From positions 310,001 to 374,000 of the forward strand of contig JAEXAB010000003.1 of NCBI GenBank assembly GCA_023394875.1: a stretch of 64,000 bases of DNA, in the 5' to 3' direction. The DNA comes from Bacillota bacterium. Lineage in GTDB: Bacteria; Bacillota; Clostridia; Christensenellales; DTU072. This document shows positions 1-8,585 of the stretch, in pieces. How positions within the stretch are numbered: position 1 is the stretch's first letter; every line of letters starts with the position of its first letter. Under the pieces are notes generated by a model. That model had not been told where the DNA came from, searched no databases, and saw only the letters and a program-made list of their open reading frames with translations. The translations under genes were made by a program, and so were the position numbers.

Positions 1-844
1 CAAGGTCGGTGTACAAATAACCGGGATATCCTCTTCTGCCCGGCACTTCCTTTCTTGCCGCGCTCACTTCACGCAGAGCCTCGCAGTAGTTGGTTATGTC
101 GGTAATAATAACCAATACGTGCATATCGCATTCGAACGCTAAATATTCGGCGGTAGTAAGAGCCATTCTCGGGGTGGCTATTCTCTCAATCGCAGGGTCG
201 TTAGCCAGATTCATAAATAAAACGGCTCTGTCAATAGCTCCGGTCTTACGGAAGTCGGAAATAAAATAGTCGGCTTCTTCAAAAGTAATACCAACGGCGG
301 CAAACACAACGGCAAACTTGCTGTCGCTGTTAAGAACCTTTGCCTGACGGGCAATCTGCGCCGCCAGTTCTGCGTGAGGAAGTCCCGACGCGCTAAACAC
401 GGGGAGTTTTTGTCCTCTAACAAGGGTATTAAGTCCGTCTATTGCCGAAATACCGGTCTGAATAAATTCATCGGGATAGTTTCTTGCAACGGGGTTAATG
501 GGCTGACCGTTTATATTTATTTTCTTTTTGGGAATAATAGGCGCGCCGTTGTCACGCGGACGGCCCATTCCGTCAAATACTCTGCCTAGCATGTCTTCGC
601 TAACGGCAATCTCAATGCCTCTGCCTAAAAACCTTGCTTTGGACGTGGAGATACGCAAGCCCGAAGAACCTTCAAACAACTGCACTAACGCCTTATCGCC
701 GTTAATTTCCAAAACTTTGCCGTTTCTCTTTTCGCCGCTGCTCTGCTCTATTTCTACAAGTTCGTCATATTTTACGCCCTCAACGCCTTCTACAAGCATC
801 AAAGGTCCGACTACTTCTCTTATCGTCTTATATTCTTTAAGCAT
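1..844 (-). CDS. ntpB: V-type ATP synthase subunit B, 3' part beyond window
   Basis: Non-catalytic nucleotide-binding B subunit of the V1 head, which alternates with subunit A in the A3B3 ring. The first 281 codons are present; the C-terminus lies before base 1. The start is ATG at 844-842 with an AGGAGGA-type ribosome binding site directly upstream. The translation begins MLKEYKTIREVVGPLM and contains family-typical stretches such as GRVFDGMGRP, PINPVARNYP, SGLPHAELAAQIARQ and RRGYPGYLYTDL. No Walker A glycine loop is seen at the equivalent position, as expected for B. It follows subunit A by 10 bases, and a subunit D gene would be expected just outside the window. Confidence 0.96.
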   Translation of the reverse strand, partial: MLKEYKTIREVVGPLMLVEGVEGVKYDELVEIEQSSGEKRNGKVLEINGDKALVQLFEGSSGLRISTSKARFLGRGIEIAVSEDMLGRVFDGMGRPRDNGAPIIPKKKININGQPINPVARNYPDEFIQTGISAIDGLNTLVRGQKLPVFSASGLPHAELAAQIARQAKVLNSDSKFAVVFAAVGITFEEADYFISDFRKTGAIDRAVLFMNLANDPAIERIATPRMALTTAEYLAFECDMHVLVIITDITNYCEALREVSAARKEVPGRRGYPGYLYTDL

Positions 845-854
845 CTACTTCCTC

Positions 855-2615
855 CTATCCTATTACCGCGGCAATCTCTTGCTTGAGCTCTTTTTCTATT
901 TCGTCAAACTTATTTACGCTTTCTTCTTCTATATATTTTGCTCTGCCTATTTTTTCTCTGACACTTAGATTTATTATGTCTTCTATATCGACGTTGTTTT
1001 TAACTAACGCGTCCATACCAAGTTTATAATAAGTTAAAATAAGTTTTAGCATACGCAACTGCTTGTTTAGGGAAGCGTAAGTATCGATTTCGTGGAAGGC
1101 GTTCTGGTGTAAGTAGTCTTCTCTAATAGTCTTAGCTACTTCCATTGTTAGTCTGTCTTTACTTCCTAATGCGTCCATACCGACAAGTCTTACTATTTCT
1201 TCCAAAGTTGCTTCTTCCTGAAGTATAAGCATTGCCTGTTTGCGGTATGCGTTCCAATCGTTACCCATAGTTTCACTGTACCAATCGGACAGACGGTCGG
1301 CATACAGACTGTAGCTTTGCAGCCAGTCTATTGCGGGGAAGTGACGTCTATAAGCTAACGATGCGCTAAGTCCCCAAAAAACTTTTACTATTCTTAACGT
1401 TGCCTGGCTTACAGGTTCGCTCAAATCCCCTCCGGGAGGGCTAACTGCTCCTATGGCAGTAACGCTGCCTACTTTACCTTTACTTCCCAAAACCTTTGCA
1501 ATACCTGCTCTTTCATAGAATTCTGCCAAACGACTACTTAGATACGCAGGATAACCTTCTTCACCGGGCATTTCTTCCAATCTGCCGCTCATTTCTCTCA
1601 AGGCTTCTGCCCATCTGGAAGTAGAATCTGCCATTATTGCAACGTTGTAGCCCATATCGCGGAAATATTCGGCAATGGTTATTCCTGTATATATACTAGC
1701 TTCACGCGCCGCAACGGGCATATCTGAGGTGTTGGCTATAAGCACCGTTCTTCTCATCAAAGGCTCTCCCGTTTTGGGATCAACCAACTCGGGGAACTCA
1801 TTAAGAACGTCAGTCATTTCGTTGCCGCGTTCTCCGCAACCAACGTATACGATTATGTCGGCATCAGCCCATTTTGCCAGCTGATGCTGAACTACCGTTT
1901 TTCCGCTTCCGAAGGGGCCCGGCACTGCGGCTACACCGCCTTTTGTTATGGGGAAGAAAGTATCTATTACTCTCTGTCCTGTGATAAGAGGAGCTTTGGG
2001 GGGGAGTTTTTCTAAATACGGTCTACCTTTTCTTACCGAACATTTTTGTAACATAGTAAGATTATTAATAGTTCCGTTATTATCAAGCACGGCTACTATA
2101 TCGTCCAAAGTAAAATCGCCCTCTTTTATATCGGTAACTTTACCGCATATTCCCGCAGGCACCATAATGCTGTGTCTTATAAGGTGATTTTCTTGAACGT
2201 AGCCTAATTCGTCACCCGGAATAAGGGTATCGCCTATTTTTGCGGTAGGATAAAAATGCCATAATTTGGTATGGTCAAGAGCGGTTACTTCCACACCTCT
2301 TGCAATACGGTCGCCGCTTTTATCCCAAAGGGCTTTTAGCGGTCTTTGTATTCCGTCGAATATAGATTCTATGAGTCCCGGCCCAAGCTCTACGCTAAGG
2401 GGCATATCGGTGGCAAAAACCTCATCGCCGGGTCCGATTCCGCCCGTTTCTTCATAAACCTGAATAGACGCCTTGTCTCCGCGCAACTCTATTATTTCTC
2501 CGATAAGACGGTGCTTTGATACTCTGACGACGTCGTACATTTTGCTTTCGCTCATGCCGCTTGCGACAATCAAAGGTCCGCTTACCTTAATTATTTTACC
2601 GCTGATTTCCTTCAT
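855..2615 (-). CDS. ntpA: V-type ATP synthase subunit A (catalytic)
   Basis: Catalytic subunit of the V1 head; it hydrolyses ATP to drive ion pumping through the Vo ring. The 586 residues match the usual length. The N-terminal beta-barrel is followed by the long A-specific non-homologous region (about residues 110-190). The Walker A loop GPFGSGKTV lies near residue 235, and VGCGERGNEM and MADSTSRWAEALRE follow. The start has GGAGAAAGATATAATG. It lies 22 bases after subunit F and 10 bases before subunit B within the same operon. Confidence 0.98.
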   Translation of the reverse strand: MKEISGKIIKVSGPLIVASGMSESKMYDVVRVSKHRLIGEIIELRGDKASIQVYEETGGIGPGDEVFATDMPLSVELGPGLIESIFDGIQRPLKALWDKSGDRIARGVEVTALDHTKLWHFYPTAKIGDTLIPGDELGYVQENHLIRHSIMVPAGICGKVTDIKEGDFTLDDIVAVLDNNGTINNLTMLQKCSVRKGRPYLEKLPPKAPLITGQRVIDTFFPITKGGVAAVPGPFGSGKTVVQHQLAKWADADIIVYVGCGERGNEMTDVLNEFPELVDPKTGEPLMRRTVLIANTSDMPVAAREASIYTGITIAEYFRDMGYNVAIMADSTSRWAEALREMSGRLEEMPGEEGYPAYLSSRLAEFYERAGIAKVLGSKGKVGSVTAIGAVSPPGGDLSEPVSQATLRIVKVFWGLSASLAYRRHFPAIDWLQSYSLYADRLSDWYSETMGNDWNAYRKQAMLILQEEATLEEIVRLVGMDALGSKDRLTMEVAKTIREDYLHQNAFHEIDTYASLNKQLRMLKLILTYYKLGMDALVKNNVDIEDIINLSVREKIGRAKYIEEESVNKFDEIEKELKQEIAAVIG

Positions 2616-2637
2616 TATATCTTTCTCCTATTCGTTA

Positions 2638-2958
2638 TCATTTTTTACTTAATATATCTGTTCCTAGAGCCTTTTCCACGTCTTTTGATATTCCCCTCAT
2701 ACCAAAACCGGTACTACCACCTGCCCCGGGTATGGGAATAACCGCCGGATAGGGTCTAACTTTGTATCTATCCACAATGTCGGAAATACTCTCGGCAATT
2801 TCCTCGGTTATAAAAATTACGGCATAATTTCTTGCCAGTTTCTTCAACGTTTCCGATGCGTCAAAACTGTTTTTTATGGGGAAAACGTCGACGCCTATAG
2901 CCTTAAACGCCAAAATGCTGTCCTTATCGCCTATTACCGCTATTTTGTTGTTAAGCAT
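2638..2958 (-). CDS. ntpF: V-type ATP synthase subunit F
   Basis: Central-stalk subunit F, which couples rotation of the A3B3 head to the membrane ring. It has 106 residues, the usual size, with the Rossmann-like F fold typified by KIAVIGDKDSILAFKAIGVD near the start and a VIFITEEIAE segment in the middle. The start codon lies inside the end of the subunit C gene (8-base overlap) behind a GAGGA ribosome binding site, which suggests translational coupling. Function is assigned by family pattern and operon position. Confidence 0.93.
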   Translation of the reverse strand: MLNNKIAVIGDKDSILAFKAIGVDVFPIKNSFDASETLKKLARNYAVIFITEEIAESISDIVDRYKVRPYPAVIPIPGAGGSTGFGMRGISKDVEKALGTDILSKK

Positions 2959-3928
2959 ACAGCGTCCTCACTCTCTTTTTCATTTCTTCAAAACTGACTT
3001 TGTTCTTAATACAGACCAAAACCACACGTAAAACTTTAATTTCGTTTAATTTTGCAAGATAATACCCAACTATAGGAGCGACCGAAAACATATCGGTCTT
3101 ATTTATGGAAAATATTTTTAGAAGATAGTTATCCTGCATTGTTTCGTATGCGCTTAAGTCCCCGCCGCTTATTTTGTCAAAAAATTCTTTATACACGGTG
3201 CCGCTAACCAGTTTTATAAGCTTAGCCTCATCCATATTGACTTCTTCAAACTGTTTTAGGCTCAAACTGCCACCCTCAACAAAGTTATCGGCAAAGAATG
3301 CATAGACACCGTTTATTTTTTTCACCCTTAAATAAGTGAGAATGTTAGTGGAATCAATAAGCGTAACAAAATACTGTTTTATATACTTGTCGTTAACTTT
3401 TTCCAGTCTGCTCGCCATATCCTTATACATGGCCTTGTCCATTTCAACGTCAATTAGTCGCGGAGAGCCGTTGCCTGTTTCGAAGGCTTTGGTTATTTTC
3501 TTTACCGCCTCCTCAACGTAAACTGTAAAAGACAGTTTGTCACTGTCCAGCCACTCTTTTAATTTGGCATAAGGATAATTTCCGTCGGGCAAAATAAGGG
3601 GTGTCATATCTTCGATATTACCGTATTTTGCTTTAAGCAGCGCCTTTACGTTGTGATAATCGTTTCTTAAAAAGAAGCATTCAAACCCTGCGTTTTCGGG
3701 AGCTACTTCTCTGACAAAAGATGTGACGATATTTTCTTCTTCGATAAGAAGGTCATAAAAATTGTCGTCTTCTACTACCATTCCACCTGCATAATTTGCC
3801 TCAATCAAAATTCTAATGGCATCGGAAAGATTTTTGCACTCCATCATTCGTTGCAAACGCTCTTCGCTAAGCAATGTCATTTCTTTGGCTTTGGCTCTGG
3901 AATTGGCAAAAATTATACCTTTCTTCAT
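2951..3928 (-). CDS. ntpC: V-type ATP synthase subunit C
   Basis: Subunit C (V-type/archaeal AhaC, NtpC), the funnel-shaped socket joining the central stalk to the proteolipid ring. At 325 residues it is close to the usual length. It is almost all helical, with characteristic NDYHNVKALLKAKYG and YYLAKLNEIKVLRVV segments (the latter the conserved C-terminal helix). The start follows the subunit E stop directly (TAAATG), so its ribosome binding site GGAG lies within the last codons of E. Sequence drift is normal for this subunit. Confidence 0.92.
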   Translation of the reverse strand: MKKGIIFANSRAKAKEMTLLSEERLQRMMECKNLSDAIRILIEANYAGGMVVEDDNFYDLLIEEENIVTSFVREVAPENAGFECFFLRNDYHNVKALLKAKYGNIEDMTPLILPDGNYPYAKLKEWLDSDKLSFTVYVEEAVKKITKAFETGNGSPRLIDVEMDKAMYKDMASRLEKVNDKYIKQYFVTLIDSTNILTYLRVKKINGVYAFFADNFVEGGSLSLKQFEEVNMDEAKLIKLVSGTVYKEFFDKISGGDLSAYETMQDNYLLKIFSINKTDMFSVAPIVGYYLAKLNEIKVLRVVLVCIKNKVSFEEMKKRVRTLYA

Positions 3929-4498
3929 TTATTCTCCAAACAAAATTTCGGCAATTTGCGGTTCGAAACTGCTTCTTACACCTTCAAGTTCTACTTCTAA
4001 GGTCATATTCTTATCGCTACCAGAACCCGACAAAATTATTCCTCCGCAAAAATCTCCGTAATTATCACTAAATATCAATTTTTTATCGGAATTAGCGGCA
4101 AGCCATTTTTTATCAAACAAATTCTTATCCTGAATAGAAAACGTGACCGTTTCTCCCTCTTCGGCTTGTGAAAGCATTCTGATTATTAGTTTTTTATAAT
4201 TATCGGAGTCTTTTTTTACAGCTTCAACGGCAGAATCAAAGGCTTTGGAAATAATTTCTTGCTTGGCTTGCAAAATAAGCTTCTTAACCTCAAGGTTGGC
4301 AACGGTAATTTTGCGCCTTATTATTTCTTCACGCTCCAAATAGGACTCTTCCATATTTTTTTCGCGATAGATTTTTGCGTCGTTTTGCGCGACGGCAATC
4401 TCCTGAGCGCAAAAAGCGTTTGCCTCCTCAAGCGTGGAGTTGACAACGGCTACTGCATCAGACAGGATTTTGTCTACTATTGCTTCTTTCCCGCTCAT
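3929..4498 (-). CDS. ntpE: V-type ATP synthase subunit E
   Basis: Peripheral-stalk subunit E, which pairs with subunit G/H to form the stator. About 189 residues. The N-terminal half is a long charged coiled coil (roughly residues 10-110), and the C-terminal half is the globular E domain ending near LEGVRSSFEPQIAEILFGE. The chosen start is ATG at 4498 because AGAGGAG sits 6 bases upstream. A longer reading frame from 4519 exists but would begin inside the last codons of subunit K. It is adjacent to subunit C with no gap. Confidence 0.92.
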   Translation of the reverse strand: MSGKEAIVDKILSDAVAVVNSTLEEANAFCAQEIAVAQNDAKIYREKNMEESYLEREEIIRRKITVANLEVKKLILQAKQEIISKAFDSAVEAVKKDSDNYKKLIIRMLSQAEEGETVTFSIQDKNLFDKKWLAANSDKKLIFSDNYGDFCGGIILSGSGSDKNMTLEVELEGVRSSFEPQIAEILFGE

Positions 4499-4509
4499 TT
4501 TTTCTCCTC

Positions 4510-5004
4510 TTATATCCATTTAGGAATAAATACCGCCAAGAACGATACTAAGAAGCCTAAAAGGGCATAAGTTTCTACCATTGCCGTCATAAGCATACCC
4601 TTTGTGCTTTCTTCGGGACGTTTTGCAACCAAACCGATAGCGCTTACAGCAACGTTACCTTGATGAATAGCAGAGAATAAGCCGGAAATAGCAATAGGCA
4701 AACAAGCCGCCAATACGCCGATACCGCCGGTAACGGTAATAAAGGTGCCGGTAGTAGCTAGCTTAAAGCCCGCAAATGCGTTCAACTTTATCAAAGCAAG
4801 GAAGCCTACGATGAAGCCGTAAATACCTTGTGTTGCGGGTAGAAGCTGCAGAATAAGGCATTTCATAAATTTATCGGGGTCCTCGGCAGTAACTCCCGCA
4901 GCAGCCTGACCTGCTCTGCCTACGCCTATGCTTGAGCCAGTACCGCTAAGCCCTACAGCCAATGCCACTCCGAAAAGCGCCAATCCAGTTCCTAATAGTT
5001 CCAT
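4510..5004 (-). CDS. ntpK: V-type ATP synthase subunit K (proteolipid c-ring), probable Na+ type
   Basis: Membrane rotor proteolipid of 164 residues with four transmembrane helices, that is, two fused hairpins. The ion-binding residues known from the Enterococcus hirae Na+ ATPase ring have visible equivalents: Leu55, Thr58 and Gln59 in LLPATQG, Gln115 in SAIHQGN and the essential Glu144 in AMVETYA. Only the second hairpin has the carboxylate, as in other 16-kDa V-type proteolipids. This supports Na+ rather than H+ as coupling ion (inference). The start has AGGAGGTCATTTATG. Confidence 0.96.
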   Translation of the reverse strand: MELLGTGLALFGVALAVGLSGTGSSIGVGRAGQAAAGVTAEDPDKFMKCLILQLLPATQGIYGFIVGFLALIKLNAFAGFKLATTGTFITVTGGIGVLAACLPIAISGLFSAIHQGNVAVSAIGLVAKRPEESTKGMLMTAMVETYALLGFLVSFLAVFIPKWI

Positions 5005-5031
5005 AAATGACCTCCTAAAATGTCAATTTTA

Positions 5032-7029
5032 TTAATTATCTAAATAAGTATATTTTGTTTTTGAGCCCAAAGGCATAAAAGCTCTTCCGTTGCCTTCGTA
5101 AAAACGACCGAAGAACTCTATATATTGCAAACGGGAATTATGAACATATGCGCCAAGAAGGTTTATCGCAAGGTTAAACGCATGACCGAAAATCAGTACC
5201 GGTACGGCAACAATCCATCCTACCCATAAACCCTTGAAAAAGGTGTTTACAATAATGGTAGCCAACATATTAATTACGTAGCCAATTACCCCCGAAGTAA
5301 GTCCTAATCCGAACAAACGGGAATAGCTAAGAAGGTCGCTTACTACATTAATAGCGCCGTATGCGTTACCCAAAGCACCGGTAACCATTTTTACTGGGTT
5401 CTTTTTGCCTATAGCTCCGCCGGTTAATAGCAACGCGGCGCCAACTATGGCAACGTATTTTCCTATTTCGGCGCAAACGGTAAACCATTTGGGAACAACG
5501 TCAACGACAATCGCGCCCAAGAAAACCATAAGCGAAGGGGAAATTAAAAACAATCCCATAAAAATAATAACCCAACTAAAATTATTGAGAATACCCTTTA
5601 CTGCATTGCCCGATTTTATTTCGGCAACGCCCTTTAATGCAAAACCCGTTCCTATCTGCAAAGCGCCCATGCCTAAGGAAAGCATAAACATCTTTAACGG
5701 TTCGTTTAGGGGGTTAAACCAAGCAAGTTTGGCAAAAATGCTGTTTGCGGGCAAATCTACAGCGAACCAACCTCCGAACAACGCTCCCCATATAACTGTG
5801 GAAATTCCGCAAAAGCCGAACATAATCATCATTTTGCCGCTGTCTTTTACGGGTTTGGTTATGGCTACAAAAGCAAAACATGCTATCGCCATAATAACTC
5901 CGTAGCCTGCGTCGCCAAGCATAATGCCAAAGAACAAAAAGTAGAACATCGCCACAAATAAATTAGGGTCTTGACCGCGATAATTTGGCCGACCGAACAT
6001 ATTCGTTATGCCGTCAAACGCGGTGACAACCTTGTTATTTTTTGTCAAAGTGGGAGGTGTTTCTTCTTCTAACGGATCACGGAAAAATACTTCCGCTCTC
6101 TTACATTTTGCTGCAATTTCGTTCTTAACGTCTTCTACACGGTCGGTAGGTACCCAGCCTTCCATAACTATGGCTTTCTGAGTTTTCGCGCAGCCTTCGG
6201 TAATTTCTATTTTGGCTTTTTCCAAACCGTAATAATCGTAAATAATCTTAAAAGAGGCAAGATACTTCGAATATTCTATGGCGTCTATAATATTTTCTTG
6301 CCTTTTTTTGTCCAGTTTTTCTGTTTCTTCCTTGAGGCTTCTGATTTTTTCGGCGGCGGTGCAATCAAAATTAAAGGAAGACCTAACAAACTCCGATGCC
6401 GCTAAGATATTAAGAATTTCCCCTTTTTTGTCCTTGTGCCCTACAATAAGCACGCATGCCATTTTGTCGCCCGGATAAGCGTATAAAACAAAATCCTCCG
6501 CTTGTTGTTTTAGAGACTCTACTTTGTTTAACGGGACAGTCCCCGCAAGCATAAAGGTATATAAACTGTCTTTTATTTCCGAAAAAGGAATTTCCAACGG
6601 CGCATAAACGCTAAGTTGCTCTATAAGCGCGTTATTCCTTGCTTTTGCCGATTTGATATCAACTAATTCGGCATTGATTTTTTCCATTTCTGCGATTATG
6701 GAAAAAAGTTCGGTTTCTTCCTTCGCCGTTTCTTCGTATTCATCCAAAGGAATAAGGCGGTTTTCTTTTTTTAGGTTGATTTTAACGGCGTTTTTGTCAT
6801 CGATTTTTTGATATTCTTTGGCAATTTCTTTCAAAAAAGTCAACGCAAAACTAATCCGCAGATGTTTTGACTCCAATACGGATTTGTTCTTTACGTCAAC
6901 CTCTTTATGGCATAACGCCGTACTTTCAACAAGCTCAACGCAGCCCTTAGACATAAAAATCTTAAAAAGCTTGCTTTTTTCGCTGTTATGAGCCACTAGG
7001 CTCATTTTTTGCATACTAACGATTGCCAT
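5032..7029 (-). CDS. ntpI: V-type ATP synthase subunit I (stator a-subunit)
   Basis: Large membrane stator subunit that provides the ion half-channels. It has 665 residues: a cytoplasmic, partly coiled-coil N-terminal half (to about residue 350) and a C-terminal domain with about eight membrane helices beginning near NLFVAMFYFLFFGIMLGDAGYG. The conserved channel arginine is visible near residue 570 in SYSRLFGLG. The start overlaps the end of subunit G by 14 bases, with only a weak ribosome binding site, so translation is probably coupled. A second in-frame ATG five codons in is possible. Confidence 0.96.
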   Translation of the reverse strand: MAIVSMQKMSLVAHNSEKSKLFKIFMSKGCVELVESTALCHKEVDVKNKSVLESKHLRISFALTFLKEIAKEYQKIDDKNAVKINLKKENRLIPLDEYEETAKEETELFSIIAEMEKINAELVDIKSAKARNNALIEQLSVYAPLEIPFSEIKDSLYTFMLAGTVPLNKVESLKQQAEDFVLYAYPGDKMACVLIVGHKDKKGEILNILAASEFVRSSFNFDCTAAEKIRSLKEETEKLDKKRQENIIDAIEYSKYLASFKIIYDYYGLEKAKIEITEGCAKTQKAIVMEGWVPTDRVEDVKNEIAAKCKRAEVFFRDPLEEETPPTLTKNNKVVTAFDGITNMFGRPNYRGQDPNLFVAMFYFLFFGIMLGDAGYGVIMAIACFAFVAITKPVKDSGKMMIMFGFCGISTVIWGALFGGWFAVDLPANSIFAKLAWFNPLNEPLKMFMLSLGMGALQIGTGFALKGVAEIKSGNAVKGILNNFSWVIIFMGLFLISPSLMVFLGAIVVDVVPKWFTVCAEIGKYVAIVGAALLLTGGAIGKKNPVKMVTGALGNAYGAINVVSDLLSYSRLFGLGLTSGVIGYVINMLATIIVNTFFKGLWVGWIVAVPVLIFGHAFNLAINLLGAYVHNSRLQYIEFFGRFYEGNGRAFMPLGSKTKYTYLDN

Positions 7030-7336
7030 AGCTTGTAAAAACCTTTTCTTTGATAAATTCCACAGCCTTAGTAATTTCGGTCTGTACTCTTAATGCTTCG
7101 GCGGTCTTGTTGCCAGAAAACATTATCTTTTCGTATTGGCTGTTGCCTTCGTTTGTCGCGGTTTCTACAGCCTTTTTTCTATCTTCTTTTACCGCTTCTT
7201 TGGCGATATTTCTGATTTTTTCACATTCGGCATCGGCGTTTAATACCATAGCTTTGGCATCTTCTTGAGCTTGGCTAATCATTTGATTTGCTTTTTCTTC
7301 CGCCTCCAATATGGCGTTTATTGTTTCGGTAACCAC
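7016..7336 (-). CDS. V-type ATP synthase subunit G/H (stator coiled coil)
   Basis: Short peripheral-stalk partner of subunit E (called NtpG, AhaH or subunit H in different annotations). It has 106 residues, almost entirely one amphipathic coiled coil rich in Ala, Glu and Lys (EAEEKANQMISQAQEDAKA). The start is GTG at 7336-7334, supported by GGAGG seven bases upstream. It is the first ATPase gene in the transcript, 21 bases after upp. Family assignment rests on coiled-coil pattern, length and position rather than on a catalytic motif. Confidence 0.85.
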   Translation of the reverse strand: MVTETINAILEAEEKANQMISQAQEDAKAMVLNADAECEKIRNIAKEAVKEDRKKAVETATNEGNSQYEKIMFSGNKTAEALRVQTEITKAVEFIKEKVFTSYGNR

Positions 7337-7357
7337 CTAAAGCCTCCTAAAAAATTT

Positions 7358-7984
7358 TTATTTCGTGCCGAACAATCTGTCGCCGGCGTCCCCAAGTCCG
7401 GGTACGATATAAGCGTGTTCGTTTAGTCTTTCATCTAAAGATGCCGTGTAAATAGGCACGTCGGGATGAGCTTTGTTAAGAGCCTGCACACCCTCAGGCG
7501 CCGAAATCAGGCACATAAACTTAATATCGGTAACTCCTCTTTGCTTAATAAAATCAATAGCCATAGCCGCGCTTCCGCCGGTAGCCAACATCGGGTCAAC
7601 AACAATTATAGTTCTTTGGTCGGCGTCAATAGGAAGTTTGCAGTAATATTCTACGGGCTTTAAGGTCGCGGGGTCACGATAGCAACCGATGTGACCGATT
7701 TTTGCCGAAGGAACAAGCTCCAACACTCCGTCAACCATGCCAAGACCGGCTCTTAAAATAGGTACTATACCAATGCTCCTTCCTCCCAACATTTTACCCG
7801 TCCATTTGGTAATAGGTGTTTCTATTTCTACGTCTACGAGGGGCAAATCTCTTGTCACTTCGTATGCCATCAGCAAAGATATTTCTTTAAGTAACTGGCG
7901 AAAATCCTTAGGATTCGTGTCTTTGCATCTCATCATAGAGAGTTTGTGGGTAATCAACGGATGATTGATAATGTTAATATTCAT
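7358..7984 (-). CDS. upp: Uracil phosphoribosyltransferase
   Basis: Pyrimidine salvage enzyme converting uracil plus PRPP to UMP. It has 208 residues, the usual length. Recognisable segments are the RAGLGMVDG region, the PRPP-binding loop VVDPMLATGGSAAMAI (about residues 128-143) and the C-terminal uracil-binding PGLGDAGDRLFGTK. The start is supported by TAGGAGAATACCAATG. It lies between rpiB and the V-ATPase genes on one strand with short gaps, so the three are probably co-transcribed. No attenuator or riboswitch was seen upstream. Confidence 0.98.
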   Translation of the reverse strand: MNINIINHPLITHKLSMMRCKDTNPKDFRQLLKEISLLMAYEVTRDLPLVDVEIETPITKWTGKMLGGRSIGIVPILRAGLGMVDGVLELVPSAKIGHIGCYRDPATLKPVEYYCKLPIDADQRTIIVVDPMLATGGSAAMAIDFIKQRGVTDIKFMCLISAPEGVQALNKAHPDVPIYTASLDERLNEHAYIVPGLGDAGDRLFGTK

Positions 7985-8008
7985 TGGTATTCTCCTATAA
8001 ATTATTAT

Positions 8009-8458
8009 TTATAAATTATTGTTTTCTATATCGGTTATTTTATTAATTCTTATTTGGTGTCTGCCGCCGGCAAAAGGAGTTGTGAGATACTTTAAGGTCA
8101 TCTCTTTGGCAAGCTCCGGTGAAGTAATTCTTCCGCCCATAGCAATAATATTGGCGTTGTTATGTTCGGCTACCATCTGCGCGCTGAAAATATCGGTAAT
8201 ATGTGCGCAGCGTATTCCTCTAACCTTATTCGCCGCAATGGAAATACCAATCCCCGTGCCGCAAAGCAAAATGCCTTTGTCGGCGTCGCCGTTTACTACA
8301 GCTTTAGCAACCTTCAATGCAAAATCGGGATAATCGACAGAAACTTCGCAATTATTTGTTCCGAAGTCCAAAATTTCATACCCAAGCGATTTCACCGCTT
8401 CAATACATGCTTGTTTTAATACGTAACCACCGTGATCACAGCCTATGGCAATTTTCAT
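8009..8458 (-). CDS. rpiB: Ribose-5-phosphate isomerase B
   Basis: Interconverts ribose 5-phosphate and ribulose 5-phosphate in the pentose phosphate pathway (RpiB/LacAB family). It has 149 residues from the ATG at 8458, which has AAAGGAG upstream; a longer frame from 8473 would include that ribosome binding site and is rejected. GCDHGGY near the N-terminus, ILLCGTGIGISIAANKVRGIRCA (split here as two adjoining motifs around residues 63-85) and EHNNANIIAMGGR are family hallmarks. It is the first gene after the promoter at 8510-8539. Confidence 0.97.
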   Translation of the reverse strand: MKIAIGCDHGGYVLKQACIEAVKSLGYEILDFGTNNCEVSVDYPDFALKVAKAVVNGDADKGILLCGTGIGISIAANKVRGIRCAHITDIFSAQMVAEHNNANIIAMGGRITSPELAKEMTLKYLTTPFAGGRHQIRINKITDIENNNL

Positions 8459-8509
8459 AAATGCTCCTTTCAAAACAAAAGAATAAAACTAGTTTATGAT
8501 ATTTTTAGT

Positions 8510-8539
8510 ATTATAGCATATTTTGTGGTATGCTGACAA
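8510..8539 (-). promoter_or_regulatory. Sigma-A promoter for rpiB-upp-V-ATPase
   Basis: On the minus strand TTGTCA (8539-8534) is followed after 18 bases by TATAAT (8515-8510), preceded by TATGC. It sits in the 127-base gap between sua5 and rpiB and would give a leader of about 45 bases. No other convincing promoter was seen before the V-ATPase genes, so it may drive the whole block. Confidence 0.7.
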
Positions 8540-8585
8540 GTGAAAACCCGACTAATAACAGTTTCAAAGGCAAAATGATAGTAAA

